Below, one piece after another: positions 1-6,732 of a DNA stretch of 22,065 nucleotides (positions are counted from its first letter, which is position 1; the number at the start of each line of letters is the position of its first letter). The notes beneath the pieces are model-generated. The model was given only the letters and a program-made list of their open reading frames with translations, had not been told where the DNA came from and did no database searches. A program made the position numbers and the translations under genes. The DNA lies in contig JABSSV010000011.1 of the NCBI GenBank assembly GCA_013213875.1, positions 21,726 through 43,790 of the forward strand, read 5' to 3'. The stretch is from Lysobacterales bacterium. Lineage in GTDB: Bacteria; Pseudomonadota; Gammaproteobacteria; Xanthomonadales; SZUA-36.

Positions 1-13
1 AGGTCAAGCCGCT

Positions 14-1024
14 CTAGGCGGCTTTCTGCGCCTTGCTTTTCTTGGCCAGCCAGCTCATGCGTTCACGCAATTTGCTACCGGTCTTTTCGATGTCATGTTC
101 ACGACGCGCTTGCAACATGGCCTGATAACCGCCCGAGCCCGCAGCGTATTCGTTCATCCACTGACGCGCGAAGGTGCCGTCCTGAATATCCGTCAGCACG
201 TCTTTCATCCGGGCTTTAACCGAGTCATCGAGAATCCGCGGGCCCGACACCAGATCGCCGTAGGAAGCCGTGTCGGAAATGAACTCATACATCTTGTCCA
301 GGCCGCCCTCGTAAAGCAGATCAACAATCAGCTTCAGCTCATGCAGGCACTCAAAATAGGCAGCTTCCGGCTGATAGCCGGCCTCCACCAGCGTTTCATA
401 ACCATGGATGACCAGCTGCGCCGTGCCACCGCACAGCACCGCCTGCTCACCAAACAGATCGGTCTCAGTCTCTTCCGCAAAGGTCGTATCGAGCACGCCG
501 GCATGGGTACCGCCCAGTCCGTGCGCGTAGCTCAGTGCGCGCTCGGCCGCCTCGCCGCTGGCATCCTGATAGACCGCGCGCAGACAGGGAACGCCCCGCC
601 CTTCTTCAAACTGACGTCGCACCAGGTCGCCCGGTGACTTTGGTGCCACCATGATCACGTCAATGTCCGTGGCAGGCTCAATGGCGCCGTAGTGAATGTT
701 GAAACCGTGGGCGAACAGCAAGGTGTCACCCGCATTAAGGTGGCCTTTGATCTGTTCATAGACCGCGGGCTGGGCCATGTCCGGCACCATCATGCAAATC
801 ACCTGCGCGCGGGCCGCTGCCTCCGCAAAGTCGGCAACTTCAAAGCCTGCGGCAGCCGCTTTCTGCGCGGTGGGTCCGTCCGGGCGCGCCCCAATCAGCA
901 CTTCGTAACCGGAATCACGCAGGTTGTTGGCATGCGCCCGACCCTGACTGCCATAGCCCATGACGGCGATGGTCATCCCTTCCAGCGCGTCGCGTTTTAC
1001 ATCGTTTACCGTGTGGAGCTTCAT
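14..1024 (-). CDS. ilvC: Ketol-acid reductoisomerase, class I (NAD(P)H)
   Basis: Cytosolic enzyme of valine, leucine and isoleucine synthesis; it isomerises and reduces 2-acetolactate or 2-aceto-2-hydroxybutyrate with Mg2+ and a nicotinamide cofactor. The 336-residue product has class I length. A Rossmann motif GYGSQG lies at residues 23-28, the conserved HGFNIH at 107-112, and the metal-binding segment TDLFGEQAVLCGG at 188-200 with D190 and E194; E226 and E230 sit in FECLHELK. The cofactor-phosphate loop reads GARPDGPT (45-52). Its RPxGPT shape recalls xanthomonad enzymes rather than the common RPGSxS form. The ATG at 1024-1022 is preceded by AGAGGAAA at good spacing; upstream in-frame codons run through a terminator and are not coding. 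The gene stands behind a leader-peptide attenuator. The operon may continue left of the window, since only 13 bases follow the stop. The family call is very secure; cofactor preference is not settled. Confidence 0.97.
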   Translation of the reverse strand: MKLHTVNDVKRDALEGMTIAVMGYGSQGRAHANNLRDSGYEVLIGARPDGPTAQKAAAAGFEVADFAEAAARAQVICMMVPDMAQPAVYEQIKGHLNAGDTLLFAHGFNIHYGAIEPATDIDVIMVAPKSPGDLVRRQFEEGRGVPCLRAVYQDASGEAAERALSYAHGLGGTHAGVLDTTFAEETETDLFGEQAVLCGGTAQLVIHGYETLVEAGYQPEAAYFECLHELKLIVDLLYEGGLDKMYEFISDTASYGDLVSGPRILDDSVKARMKDVLTDIQDGTFARQWMNEYAAGSGGYQAMLQARREHDIEKTGSKLRERMSWLAKKSKAQKAA

Positions 1025-1086
1025 TATATTTTCCTCTGCTGTCTTGCCAGTTATTAAAAGTCGATGTGGTGCTTGCAGTCCCAGCC

Positions 1087-1123
1087 AAAAAAAAACCCCG
1101 CTTCCTTTCGGTTGCGGGGTTTT
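1087..1123 (-). terminator. Intrinsic terminator of the ilvC attenuator
   Basis: On the minus strand, CCCCGC (1119-1114) pairs with GCGGGG (1101-1096) around an 11-nt loop, extended by four A:T pairs, and is followed by an uninterrupted run of nine T (1095-1087). It lies upstream of ilvC on the same strand, between the leader-peptide stop and the ilvC start, so it can only act as a conditional terminator for ilvC transcription. The perfect stem plus long U tract makes the structure itself very likely. Confidence 0.9.
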
Positions 1124-1214
1124 GCTGTTTTGGCTGCCTGTTTCTAACTGTGCGCGCCTACCCCGTCCGTTGTCGGAATAATTAGTACTACGAGTACAAG
1201 TACTAGGAGCGCGC
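1114..1214 (-). promoter_or_regulatory. Attenuator pairing segments (regions 1, 2 and 3)
   Basis: Three mutually exclusive pairings can be read directly. Region 1, minus-strand GCGCGCTCCTA (1214-1204, at the first Leu control codons), can pair with region 2, TAGGCGCGC (1160-1152, late peptide codons), with a two-base bulge. Region 2 also contains CGGGGT (1165-1160), which is complementary to ACCCCG (1120-1115), the upstream arm of the terminator (region 3). A ribosome stalled on the control codons would mask region 1, free region 2 to capture region 3, and so disrupt the terminator. This is the classic amino-acid attenuation logic. The pairings are seen; the regulatory behaviour is inferred. 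Confidence 0.8.
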
Positions 1215-1293
1215 TGCACACATCACGCAGGGACGACGCGGCGCTTTCGCTCGCGGCGGACCAGGTTTGCGTGTGATGTGCGTCTGAGAACAT
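1144..1293 (-). CDS. ilvC leader peptide with branched-chain control codons
   Basis: Predicted 49-residue peptide whose residues 29-39 are LLVLVLVVLII: eleven consecutive leucine, valine and isoleucine codons (1209-1177), including CTA twice and GTA four times, codons expected to be rare in this GC-rich sequence. The stop lies about 20 nt before the terminator stem. This is the usual architecture of an ilv attenuator, in which shortage of charged Leu, Val or Ile tRNA stalls the ribosome and permits ilvC transcription. The ATG at 1293-1291 is the only in-frame ATG near the promoter. It has no Shine-Dalgarno and falls at the expected transcription start, suggesting a leaderless message. A GTG at 1221-1219 is a shorter alternative start, also without a ribosome site. 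The long N-terminal part before the control run is unusual. Confidence 0.82.
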   Translation of the reverse strand: MFSDAHHTQTWSAASESAASSLRDVCSALLVLVLVVLIIPTTDGVGAHS

Positions 1294-1299
1294 GACGTT

Positions 1300-1328
1300 G
1301 TTATCGCGCACCCCCGCAGGGATGTCAA
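1300..1328 (-). promoter_or_regulatory. Sigma-70 promoter for the ilv leader and ilvC
   Basis: On the minus strand a perfect -35 TTGACA (1328-1323) is separated by 17 nt from GATAAC (1305-1300), which matches the -10 consensus at four of six positions. With the usual six-base discriminator, transcription would start at about 1293, the A of the leader-peptide ATG. Confidence 0.75.
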
Positions 1329-1397
1329 CGCTTTTTTTCACCGGATTCACTCCGACCGTGCGCAGAAAGTCCGCGCGCAACCCGAATTAGTTTCTTT

Positions 1398-1406
1398 TGA
1401 TACAAT
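1398..1406 (+). promoter_or_regulatory. Extended -10 promoter for the leucine catabolic operon
   Basis: TGATACAAT at 1398-1406 is an extended -10 element (TGn followed by TACAAT, five of six consensus bases). No good -35 is visible 16-18 nt upstream, which an extended -10 can offset. The predicted start is near 1413, giving an untranslated leader of about 138 nt before leucine dehydrogenase. It is divergent from the ilvC leader promoter, whose -35 lies about 70 bp to the left. Confidence 0.55.
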
Positions 1407-1424
1407 TTGCCGGCTAATTTCAGC

Positions 1425-1551
1425 GGGCCTGTAGCGGGCCCGAATCAACGCAATTCGTACCGTGCAGTTACAGCGGGGCGACGACTCTCTGATGGCACAT
1501 CCTGTGCGCGACCGTCGTCCCCACAGGCGCGGTGCAGAAAGGAGAACTGCA
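1425..1551 (+). promoter_or_regulatory. Hairpin-rich 5' leader of leucine dehydrogenase
   Basis: This non-coding stretch contains serial inverted repeats. GGGCC (1425-1429) pairs with GGCCC (1437-1441). CGAAT (1441-1445) pairs with ATTCG (1453-1457); the two stems share base 1441. A long stem joins GGGGCGACGAC (1475-1485) and GTCGTCCCC (1514-1522), with a two-base bulge and a perfect inner hairpin GCACA-TCC-TGTGC (1495-1507). TGCAG (1533-1537) pairs with CTGCA (1547-1551), displaying the AAAGGAGAA ribosome site in its loop and closing on the A of the start codon. There is no U-tract terminator. It may be a translational control leader or simply a GC-rich folded leader; I recognise no known riboswitch. 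Confidence 0.5.
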
Positions 1552-2654
1552 TGGAACTCTTCGAGACGATCGAGGCCTCAGGTCACGAGCAGATCGTGTT
1601 TTGTAACAACACCGACGTGGGCCTCAAGGCCATTATCGCCATCCACAACACCACGCTGGGCCCCGCTCTGGGCGGTCTGCGCATGTGGCCCTACGAGTCA
1701 GAACAGGAAGCGCTGGACGATGTATTGCGCCTGTCCAAGGGGATGACCTACAAGGCGGCCGTATCCGGACTGAACCTGGGTGGGGGCAAATCCGTCATCA
1801 TTGGCGATCCGCGCAAGGACAAATCCGAGGCGCTGTTCCGTGCCCTGGGCAAGTTCATTGACACGCTGCACGGGCGCTATATCACCGCGGAAGACGTGGG
1901 AATTGATGTGAACGACATGGAATACATCTTCCAGGAGACCAACAACGTGGTCGGCGTGCATCAGGTTCACGGCGGCTCGGGAGACCCATCACCTTTCACG
2001 GCCTTTGGCACGTTGCAGGGCATTCGAGCCACGCTAAAGGCGCGTTTTGGTGACGATGAGGTGGGCAAGCATTCTTTCGCAGTGCAGGGCGCGGGCCATG
2101 TGGGCCATCACCTGATTCGCATGCTGCGCGAGGAAGGCGCCAAGGTCTTTGTCACCGACATCAACGAGGAGTCGGTGGCCGAGGCAGTTGAAATGGGCGC
2201 CGAAGCGGTCGGCCTGGACGATATCTACGATGTGGATGCCGATGTGTTCAGCCCCTGCGCGCTGGGCGCGGTGGTCAACGAACAGACCATCCCGCGCTTC
2301 CGCTTCAAAGCGGTGGCGGGCGCTGCCAACAACCAGCTGGCCAATGACGAAGCGGGCGACGAGTTGCAAGCACGCGGCATTCTCTACGCACCGGATTATG
2401 CGGTTAATGCGGGTGGACTCATGAACGTGTCCATCGAGTTTGAGGGTTACAACGAGCAGCGTGCTTACCGCATGACGCGCGCGATCTACTACAACCTGAA
2501 GCGCATTTTTGAAATTGCCGATCGCGATGGCATTCCCACCTACCAGGCCTCTGATCGCATGGCTGAGGAGCGCATCAACATCCTCGGCAAAATCAAGATG
2601 CCGCATATGGGTAAGCCACACCGATTCCCGGGTCGCGAACGCAACGCAGCCTAG
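1551..2654 (+). CDS. Leucine dehydrogenase (branched-chain amino acid dehydrogenase)
   Basis: NAD-dependent oxidative deamination of L-leucine, and usually valine and isoleucine, to the 2-oxo acid; cytosolic and the entry step of this catabolic operon. The 367 residues match the usual length. Family signatures are GPALGGLRMW (37-46), TYKAA with substrate-binding K68, GLNLGGGKSVIIGDP (73-87) with catalytic K80, the NAD-binding GAGHVG (180-185) followed by an acidic residue at D203, and SPCALGAVVN (234-243). ATG at 1551 follows AAAGGAGAA at ideal spacing; the longer upstream frame has no ribosome site and runs through the structured leader. The next gene starts 16 nt after its stop. Valine or phenylalanine dehydrogenases are relatives, but similarity to Bacillus-type leucine dehydrogenase is strong throughout and the neighbours belong to leucine catabolism. 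Confidence 0.95.
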   Translation: MELFETIEASGHEQIVFCNNTDVGLKAIIAIHNTTLGPALGGLRMWPYESEQEALDDVLRLSKGMTYKAAVSGLNLGGGKSVIIGDPRKDKSEALFRALGKFIDTLHGRYITAEDVGIDVNDMEYIFQETNNVVGVHQVHGGSGDPSPFTAFGTLQGIRATLKARFGDDEVGKHSFAVQGAGHVGHHLIRMLREEGAKVFVTDINEESVAEAVEMGAEAVGLDDIYDVDADVFSPCALGAVVNEQTIPRFRFKAVAGAANNQLANDEAGDELQARGILYAPDYAVNAGGLMNVSIEFEGYNEQRAYRMTRAIYYNLKRIFEIADRDGIPTYQASDRMAEERINILGKIKMPHMGKPHRFPGRERNAA

Positions 2655-2670
2655 AGCTGCGGGGGGAGCT

Positions 2671-3813
2671 ATGAACGAGGAACTGGAACTGCTGCAGGAC
2701 ACGGTGCGACGCTTCGCCGAGGCGGAGATCGCACCGCGCGCTGCGGCCATCGATGAAGCCAACGTCTTTCCGGCTGATCTTTGGCCCAAGCTGGGTGAAC
2801 TGGGACTGCTTGCACTGACCGTTGACGAGTCACTGGGTGGCTCCGGCATGAGCTATCTCGCCCATGTGATCGCGCTGGAAGAAATCAGTCGTGCCTCCGG
2901 CTCAGTAGGACTCTCCTACGGGGCCCACTCAAATCTGTGCGTGGACAATCTGGCGCGCAACGGAACGCCGGCCCAGTGTGAACAGTTTCTGCCGGGGCTT
3001 ATGTCCGGCGAAGTGGTGGGCGCACTGGCCATGTCCGAACCGGGCGCCGGTTCTGATGTGGTCGGTTCCATGGCCTGCCGCGCCGAGCAGCACGGCGACC
3101 GGTGGATTGCCAACGGCAGCAAGATGTGGATCACCAACGGCCCGGAAGCCGGCGTTGCCATCGTGTATATGCGCACCGCCGGACCGGAAGCGGGATCCCG
3201 CTGCATGACGGCCTTTCTGATCACCGATGACCTGCCCGGCTTCAAGAAGGCGCAGAAGCTGGACAAACTGGGTATGCGCGGCTCCAACACCTGTGAACTG
3301 GTGTTCGAGGACTGCGAAATCCCTGCTGACCGGGTGCTGGGTGAAGTGAATGAGGGCGTACAGGTGCTCATGAGCGGCCTGGATACGGAGCGCCTGGTGC
3401 TGTCCGGCGGCCCCATTGGTCTGATGCAGGCAGCTATGGATCTGACCCTGCCCTATCTGCGGGAACGCAAACAGTTCGGCCGAGCCATCGGTGACTTCGG
3501 CATCATGCAGGCCAAGCTGGCCGACATGCATGCCGCGCTGGCCTCATCGCGCGCCTTTGCCTACCGGGTAGCGGAAGACTTCGACGCCGGTCGTAAATCC
3601 CGCGTGGACGCGGCCGCCTGCCTGCTGCACGCATCGCGGAATGCCGTGCAGGTCGGGCTGGAAGCCATCCAGTCACTGGGCGGCAACGGCTATATCAATG
3701 AGTATCCGGCCGGGCGCATTCTGCGTGATGCCAAGCTGTATGAAATCGGCGCCGGAACGAATGAAATACGACGCATGCTGATCGGGCGGGAACTGGTCGC
3801 GGGTAAGGACTAG
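2671..3813 (+). CDS. liuA: Isovaleryl-CoA dehydrogenase
   Basis: FAD acyl-CoA dehydrogenase converting isovaleryl-CoA to 3-methylcrotonyl-CoA and passing electrons to electron-transfer flavoprotein. The 380-residue protein carries YGAHSNLC (83-90), AMSEPGAGSDV (120-130), WITNG (153-157), LDKLGMRGSNTCEL (197-210) and the C-terminal FGGNGY-like segment LGGNGYINEYPAGRILRDAKLYEIGAGT (337-363). In the isovaleryl-CoA branch the catalytic glutamate sits in the GLDxERL segment rather than near the C terminus; E240 in GLDTERLVLSGG fits, and the residue at the standard position lies in YEIGAGT with glycine at 360. ATG at 2671 follows GGGGGAG. The preceding leucine dehydrogenase gene supports the substrate assignment. 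Confidence 0.95.
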   Translation: MNEELELLQDTVRRFAEAEIAPRAAAIDEANVFPADLWPKLGELGLLALTVDESLGGSGMSYLAHVIALEEISRASGSVGLSYGAHSNLCVDNLARNGTPAQCEQFLPGLMSGEVVGALAMSEPGAGSDVVGSMACRAEQHGDRWIANGSKMWITNGPEAGVAIVYMRTAGPEAGSRCMTAFLITDDLPGFKKAQKLDKLGMRGSNTCELVFEDCEIPADRVLGEVNEGVQVLMSGLDTERLVLSGGPIGLMQAAMDLTLPYLRERKQFGRAIGDFGIMQAKLADMHAALASSRAFAYRVAEDFDAGRKSRVDAAACLLHASRNAVQVGLEAIQSLGGNGYINEYPAGRILRDAKLYEIGAGTNEIRRMLIGRELVAGKD

Positions 3814-3816
3814 GAA

Positions 3817-3853
3817 GGCGCGGTAAACAGCGCTTTCACCGCCCAACCCTTTT
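3817..3853 (+). terminator. Weak terminator-like hairpin between liuA and the thiolase gene
   Basis: GCGGT (3820-3824) can pair with ACCGC (3838-3842), followed nine bases later by TTTT (3850-3853). The stem is short, the loop long and the T tract poor. It lies in a 99-bp gap, the largest inside the operon, so partial termination or RNA processing is possible but unproven. Confidence 0.25.
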
Positions 3854-3912
3854 AATTGTCGGGCCAGATCACCAGATTAAGGCCCAAACAACACTCCATG
3901 GGAGAGATTTAC

Positions 3913-5085
3913 ATGAGCAAGGTCATCATCGCGGGCGCCAAGCGCACCCCCATCGGTTCTTTTCAGGGCCAGTTTGCCGAGGTGCCCGCAGACGAGCTGG
4001 CCGCAGCGGCCATTGCCGGCGCACTGGAACAGTCTGGTGTTGAGGCGGCAGCGGTGGATGATGTGGTTCTGGGCTGTGTCCTGCCGGCCGGTATCGGCCA
4101 GGCCCCGGCACGGTTGGCATCGCGCAAAGCCGGTATCCCGCTGTCTGCAGGCGCTGTGACGGTCAATAAGGCCTGCAGCTCCGGGCTCATTGCCATCATG
4201 CAGGGCCATGACAGCATCAAAGCCGGTACCCACGAGGTGGTGGTTGCGGGTGGTATGGAATCCATGACCCGCGCGCCCTATCTGCTCCCGAAGGCACGCG
4301 GTGGCTACCGCATGGGCCATGGTCAGGTGCTGGATCATATGTTCACAGACGGTCTGCAGGATCCGGATGACGGGCTCATGATGGGCGTTTATGGCCAGCG
4401 CTGCGCGGACAAGTACGAATTCACCCGCGAAGCCATGGATGCTTTTGGCGTCAGCTCCATCGAGCGCGCCCTGGCCGCCATGGACACGGAATTCGACGCC
4501 GAGATCACACCGGTCACGGTCAAGACGCGGCGCGGCGAAACCGTGGTCACGCGCGATGAAGAGCCGCCCAATTGCCGCCTGGACAAGATCCCGGCCCTGC
4601 GCCCGGCCTTCGCCAAAGACGGTACGGTTACCGCTGCCACCTCGTCCAAGATCTCGGACGGGGCAGCCGCCACGGTCATTATGAGCGCCGACAAGGCTGC
4701 GCAGTTGGGCGTGACACCCCTGGCAACCATCGAAGCCCATGCCATGCACTCACAGGAACCAGAATGGTTTACCACCGCACCGGTGGGCGCCATCAGTAAG
4801 GTGCTGGAAAAAGCCGGCTGGGACAAGGACGAGGTTGATCTGTTCGAGGTCAACGAGGCCTTTGCCGCCGTTACCATGGCTGCCATGCACGAGCATGGGA
4901 TTGCCCATGACAAAATCAACGTCAATGGCGGTGCCTGCGCACTGGGCCACCCGATTGGTGCCAGCGGCGCGCGCATTCTGGTGACGCTGATCAACGCGCT
5001 GCAGCAACGCGGCCTGAAAAAAGGCGTGGCGGCGCTGTGCAATGGCGGTGGCGAGGCCACGGCCATCGCGATCACCCTGCCCTGA
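3913..5085 (+). CDS. Acetyl-CoA C-acetyltransferase (acetoacetyl-CoA thiolase)
   Basis: Type II biosynthetic/degradative thiolase: acetoacetyl-CoA plus CoA to two acetyl-CoA, the last step after HMG-CoA lyase and CoA transfer in leucine breakdown. It has 390 residues, the normal size. Catalytic features are nucleophile C88 in VNKACSSGL, NEAF (314-317), H346 in CALGHPIGASGARI, and C376 in LCNGGGEATA. The GGGEATA ending replaces the commoner GGGMG form, as I recall for thiolases in such catabolic clusters. ATG at 3913 follows GGGAGAG; the upstream in-frame start would lack this spacing. MCC beta follows 21 nt later. The substrate could also be 2-methylacetoacetyl-CoA from isoleucine, which would fit the HSD10-like dehydrogenase downstream. 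Confidence 0.92.
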   Translation: MSKVIIAGAKRTPIGSFQGQFAEVPADELAAAAIAGALEQSGVEAAAVDDVVLGCVLPAGIGQAPARLASRKAGIPLSAGAVTVNKACSSGLIAIMQGHDSIKAGTHEVVVAGGMESMTRAPYLLPKARGGYRMGHGQVLDHMFTDGLQDPDDGLMMGVYGQRCADKYEFTREAMDAFGVSSIERALAAMDTEFDAEITPVTVKTRRGETVVTRDEEPPNCRLDKIPALRPAFAKDGTVTAATSSKISDGAAATVIMSADKAAQLGVTPLATIEAHAMHSQEPEWFTTAPVGAISKVLEKAGWDKDEVDLFEVNEAFAAVTMAAMHEHGIAHDKINVNGGACALGHPIGASGARILVTLINALQQRGLKKGVAALCNGGGEATAIAITLP

Positions 5086-5106
5086 TTCGGTCCCGGGGGA
5101 ACAGCC

Positions 5107-6714
5107 ATGGCCGTCATTGAAAGTCGACTAGAGCCCGATAGCGAAGACTTTCGCAACAATGCAGAGGCCATGCAGGGCCTGGTAGACGATCTGCACAAGC
5201 AGCTGCGTCAGGTACGTCTCGGTGGTGGTGACGAGATTCGCATGAAGCACCTCAAGCGCGGCAAAATGCTGCCGCGCGATCGGGTCACCACGCTGCTGGA
5301 CAAAGGCAGTGAGTTTCTCGAAATCTCGGCCCTGGCTGCGCATGGACTCTATGACGGCAAAGCCCCGAGCGCCGGCCTTATCGCTGGCATCGGGAAGGTC
5401 CACGGCCGGGACGTGATGGTGGTCGCCAATGATGCCACGGTCAAAGGCGGCACCTACTTTCCCATGACCGTGAAGAAACACCTGCGGGCCCAGGAAGTCG
5501 CGGCCGAGAACCACCTGCCCTGCGTCTATCTGGTGGACTCGGGTGGCGCTTTTCTGCCGCTGCAGGATGAGGTCTTTCCGGATCGCGATCATTTCGGGCG
5601 CATTTTTTATAATCAGGCGCGCTTGTCAGCGGCCAACATCCCACAAATCGCCGTGGTCATGGGTTCCTGCACGGCTGGTGGTGCCTATGTGCCGGCCATG
5701 TGTGATGAATCGATTATCGTGCGCCACCAGGGCACCATTTTTCTCGGCGGGCCGCCCCTGGTGCGCGCTGCCACCGGCGAAATCGTCGATGCGGAGACCC
5801 TGGGCGGCGCCGACGTGCACTGCGCCAAATCCGGCGTGACAGATCACTACGCGGAAGACGATGCCCACGCCCTGCGTCTGGCGCGCGAGGCGCTGGCCAA
5901 CCTGAACCGCCGCGCGCCTCAGGATTTTGACCTTCAGACCCCGCGGGAACCGGTACTGCCGACCGATGAGCTGTATGGCGTGGTGCCCCAGGACAGCCGC
6001 TTTCAGCTACCCATTAAGGAAGTGATCGCGCGCATCGTCGATGGCAGTGAGTTCCATGAATTCAAGGCCCGCTATGGCAAGACCATGATTTGCGGTTTTG
6101 CCCATATCGATGGTTATCCGGTCGGCCTGGTCGCCAATAACGGCATCCTGTTCTCCGAGTCAGCGCTCAAGGCCACGCACTTCATCCAGCTGTGCAACAA
6201 GCGCAATATCCCGCTGGTATTTCTGCAGAACATCACCGGTTTCATGGTGGGCAAAGCCTATGAGCAGGCCGGTATCGCCAAAGACGGCGCCAAAATGGTC
6301 ACTGCGGTAGCCACCAGCCACGTACCCCGCTTCACCGTGGTGATCGGCGGCTCCTTCGGGGCGGGCAACTATGCCATGAGCGGACGCGCCTACGGGCCGC
6401 GTTTCCTGTGGATGTGGCCCAATGCGCGCATCTCGGTCATGGGCGGCGAACAGGCTGCCTCGGTGCTGGCTACGGTACGCCGGGAAGGCATGGAACGGGC
6501 CGGCAAGGAATGGACCGAAGCGCAGGAAACCGCCTTCAAGGCCCCCATCCGCGCCGATTATGACAAGCAGGGTCATCCCTACTATGCCACGGCTCGACTC
6601 TGGGACGACGGAATCATCGACCCGGCGGACACGCGTAAAGTGTTGGCGCGGGGCCTGGCCATCGCCGCCAACGCGCCGATTGAGCGCGGCCGGCACGGCA
6701 TCTTCCGCATGTAG
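5107..6714 (+). CDS. liuB: Methylcrotonyl-CoA carboxylase, carboxyltransferase (beta) subunit
   Basis: Transfers the carboxyl group from carboxybiotin to 3-methylcrotonyl-CoA, giving 3-methylglutaconyl-CoA. The 535-residue crotonase-fold carboxyltransferase has the expected family length. Visible signatures are the N-terminal half VANDATVKGGTYFPMTVKKH (106-125), SGGAFLPLQDEVFPD (145-159), GSCTAGGAYVPAM (186-198), and GGADVHCAKSGVTDHYAE (233-250), typical of methylcrotonyl rather than propionyl carboxylases. The C-terminal half has GFMVGKAYEQAGI, GGSFGAGNYAM and SVMGGEQAASVLA. ATG at 5107 follows a GGGGGA ribosome site. Its biotin-bearing alpha partner is not encoded here. Geranyl-CoA carboxylase beta is the main alternative, but the isovaleryl-CoA dehydrogenase neighbour argues for leucine. 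Confidence 0.93.
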   Translation: MAVIESRLEPDSEDFRNNAEAMQGLVDDLHKQLRQVRLGGGDEIRMKHLKRGKMLPRDRVTTLLDKGSEFLEISALAAHGLYDGKAPSAGLIAGIGKVHGRDVMVVANDATVKGGTYFPMTVKKHLRAQEVAAENHLPCVYLVDSGGAFLPLQDEVFPDRDHFGRIFYNQARLSAANIPQIAVVMGSCTAGGAYVPAMCDESIIVRHQGTIFLGGPPLVRAATGEIVDAETLGGADVHCAKSGVTDHYAEDDAHALRLAREALANLNRRAPQDFDLQTPREPVLPTDELYGVVPQDSRFQLPIKEVIARIVDGSEFHEFKARYGKTMICGFAHIDGYPVGLVANNGILFSESALKATHFIQLCNKRNIPLVFLQNITGFMVGKAYEQAGIAKDGAKMVTAVATSHVPRFTVVIGGSFGAGNYAMSGRAYGPRFLWMWPNARISVMGGEQAASVLATVRREGMERAGKEWTEAQETAFKAPIRADYDKQGHPYYATARLWDDGIIDPADTRKVLARGLAIAANAPIERGRHGIFRM

Positions 6715-6732
6715 CGGCTGGAGCTTCGCCTC

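Noticed and set aside
1087..1123. Terminator hairpin read as the 3' end of a rightward gene
   Set aside because: No rightward gene ends here; T run and gene order on the minus strand fit an attenuator of ilvC much better.
2034..2849. 271-codon minus-strand frame spanning the leucine dehydrogenase end and liuA start
   Set aside because: Crosses the junction of two real genes on the other strand and has a serine-rich nonsense-like start.
3877..4749. 290-codon minus-strand frame over the thiolase gene
   Set aside because: Antisense shadow of a conserved thiolase; no domain, no ribosome site judged credible.
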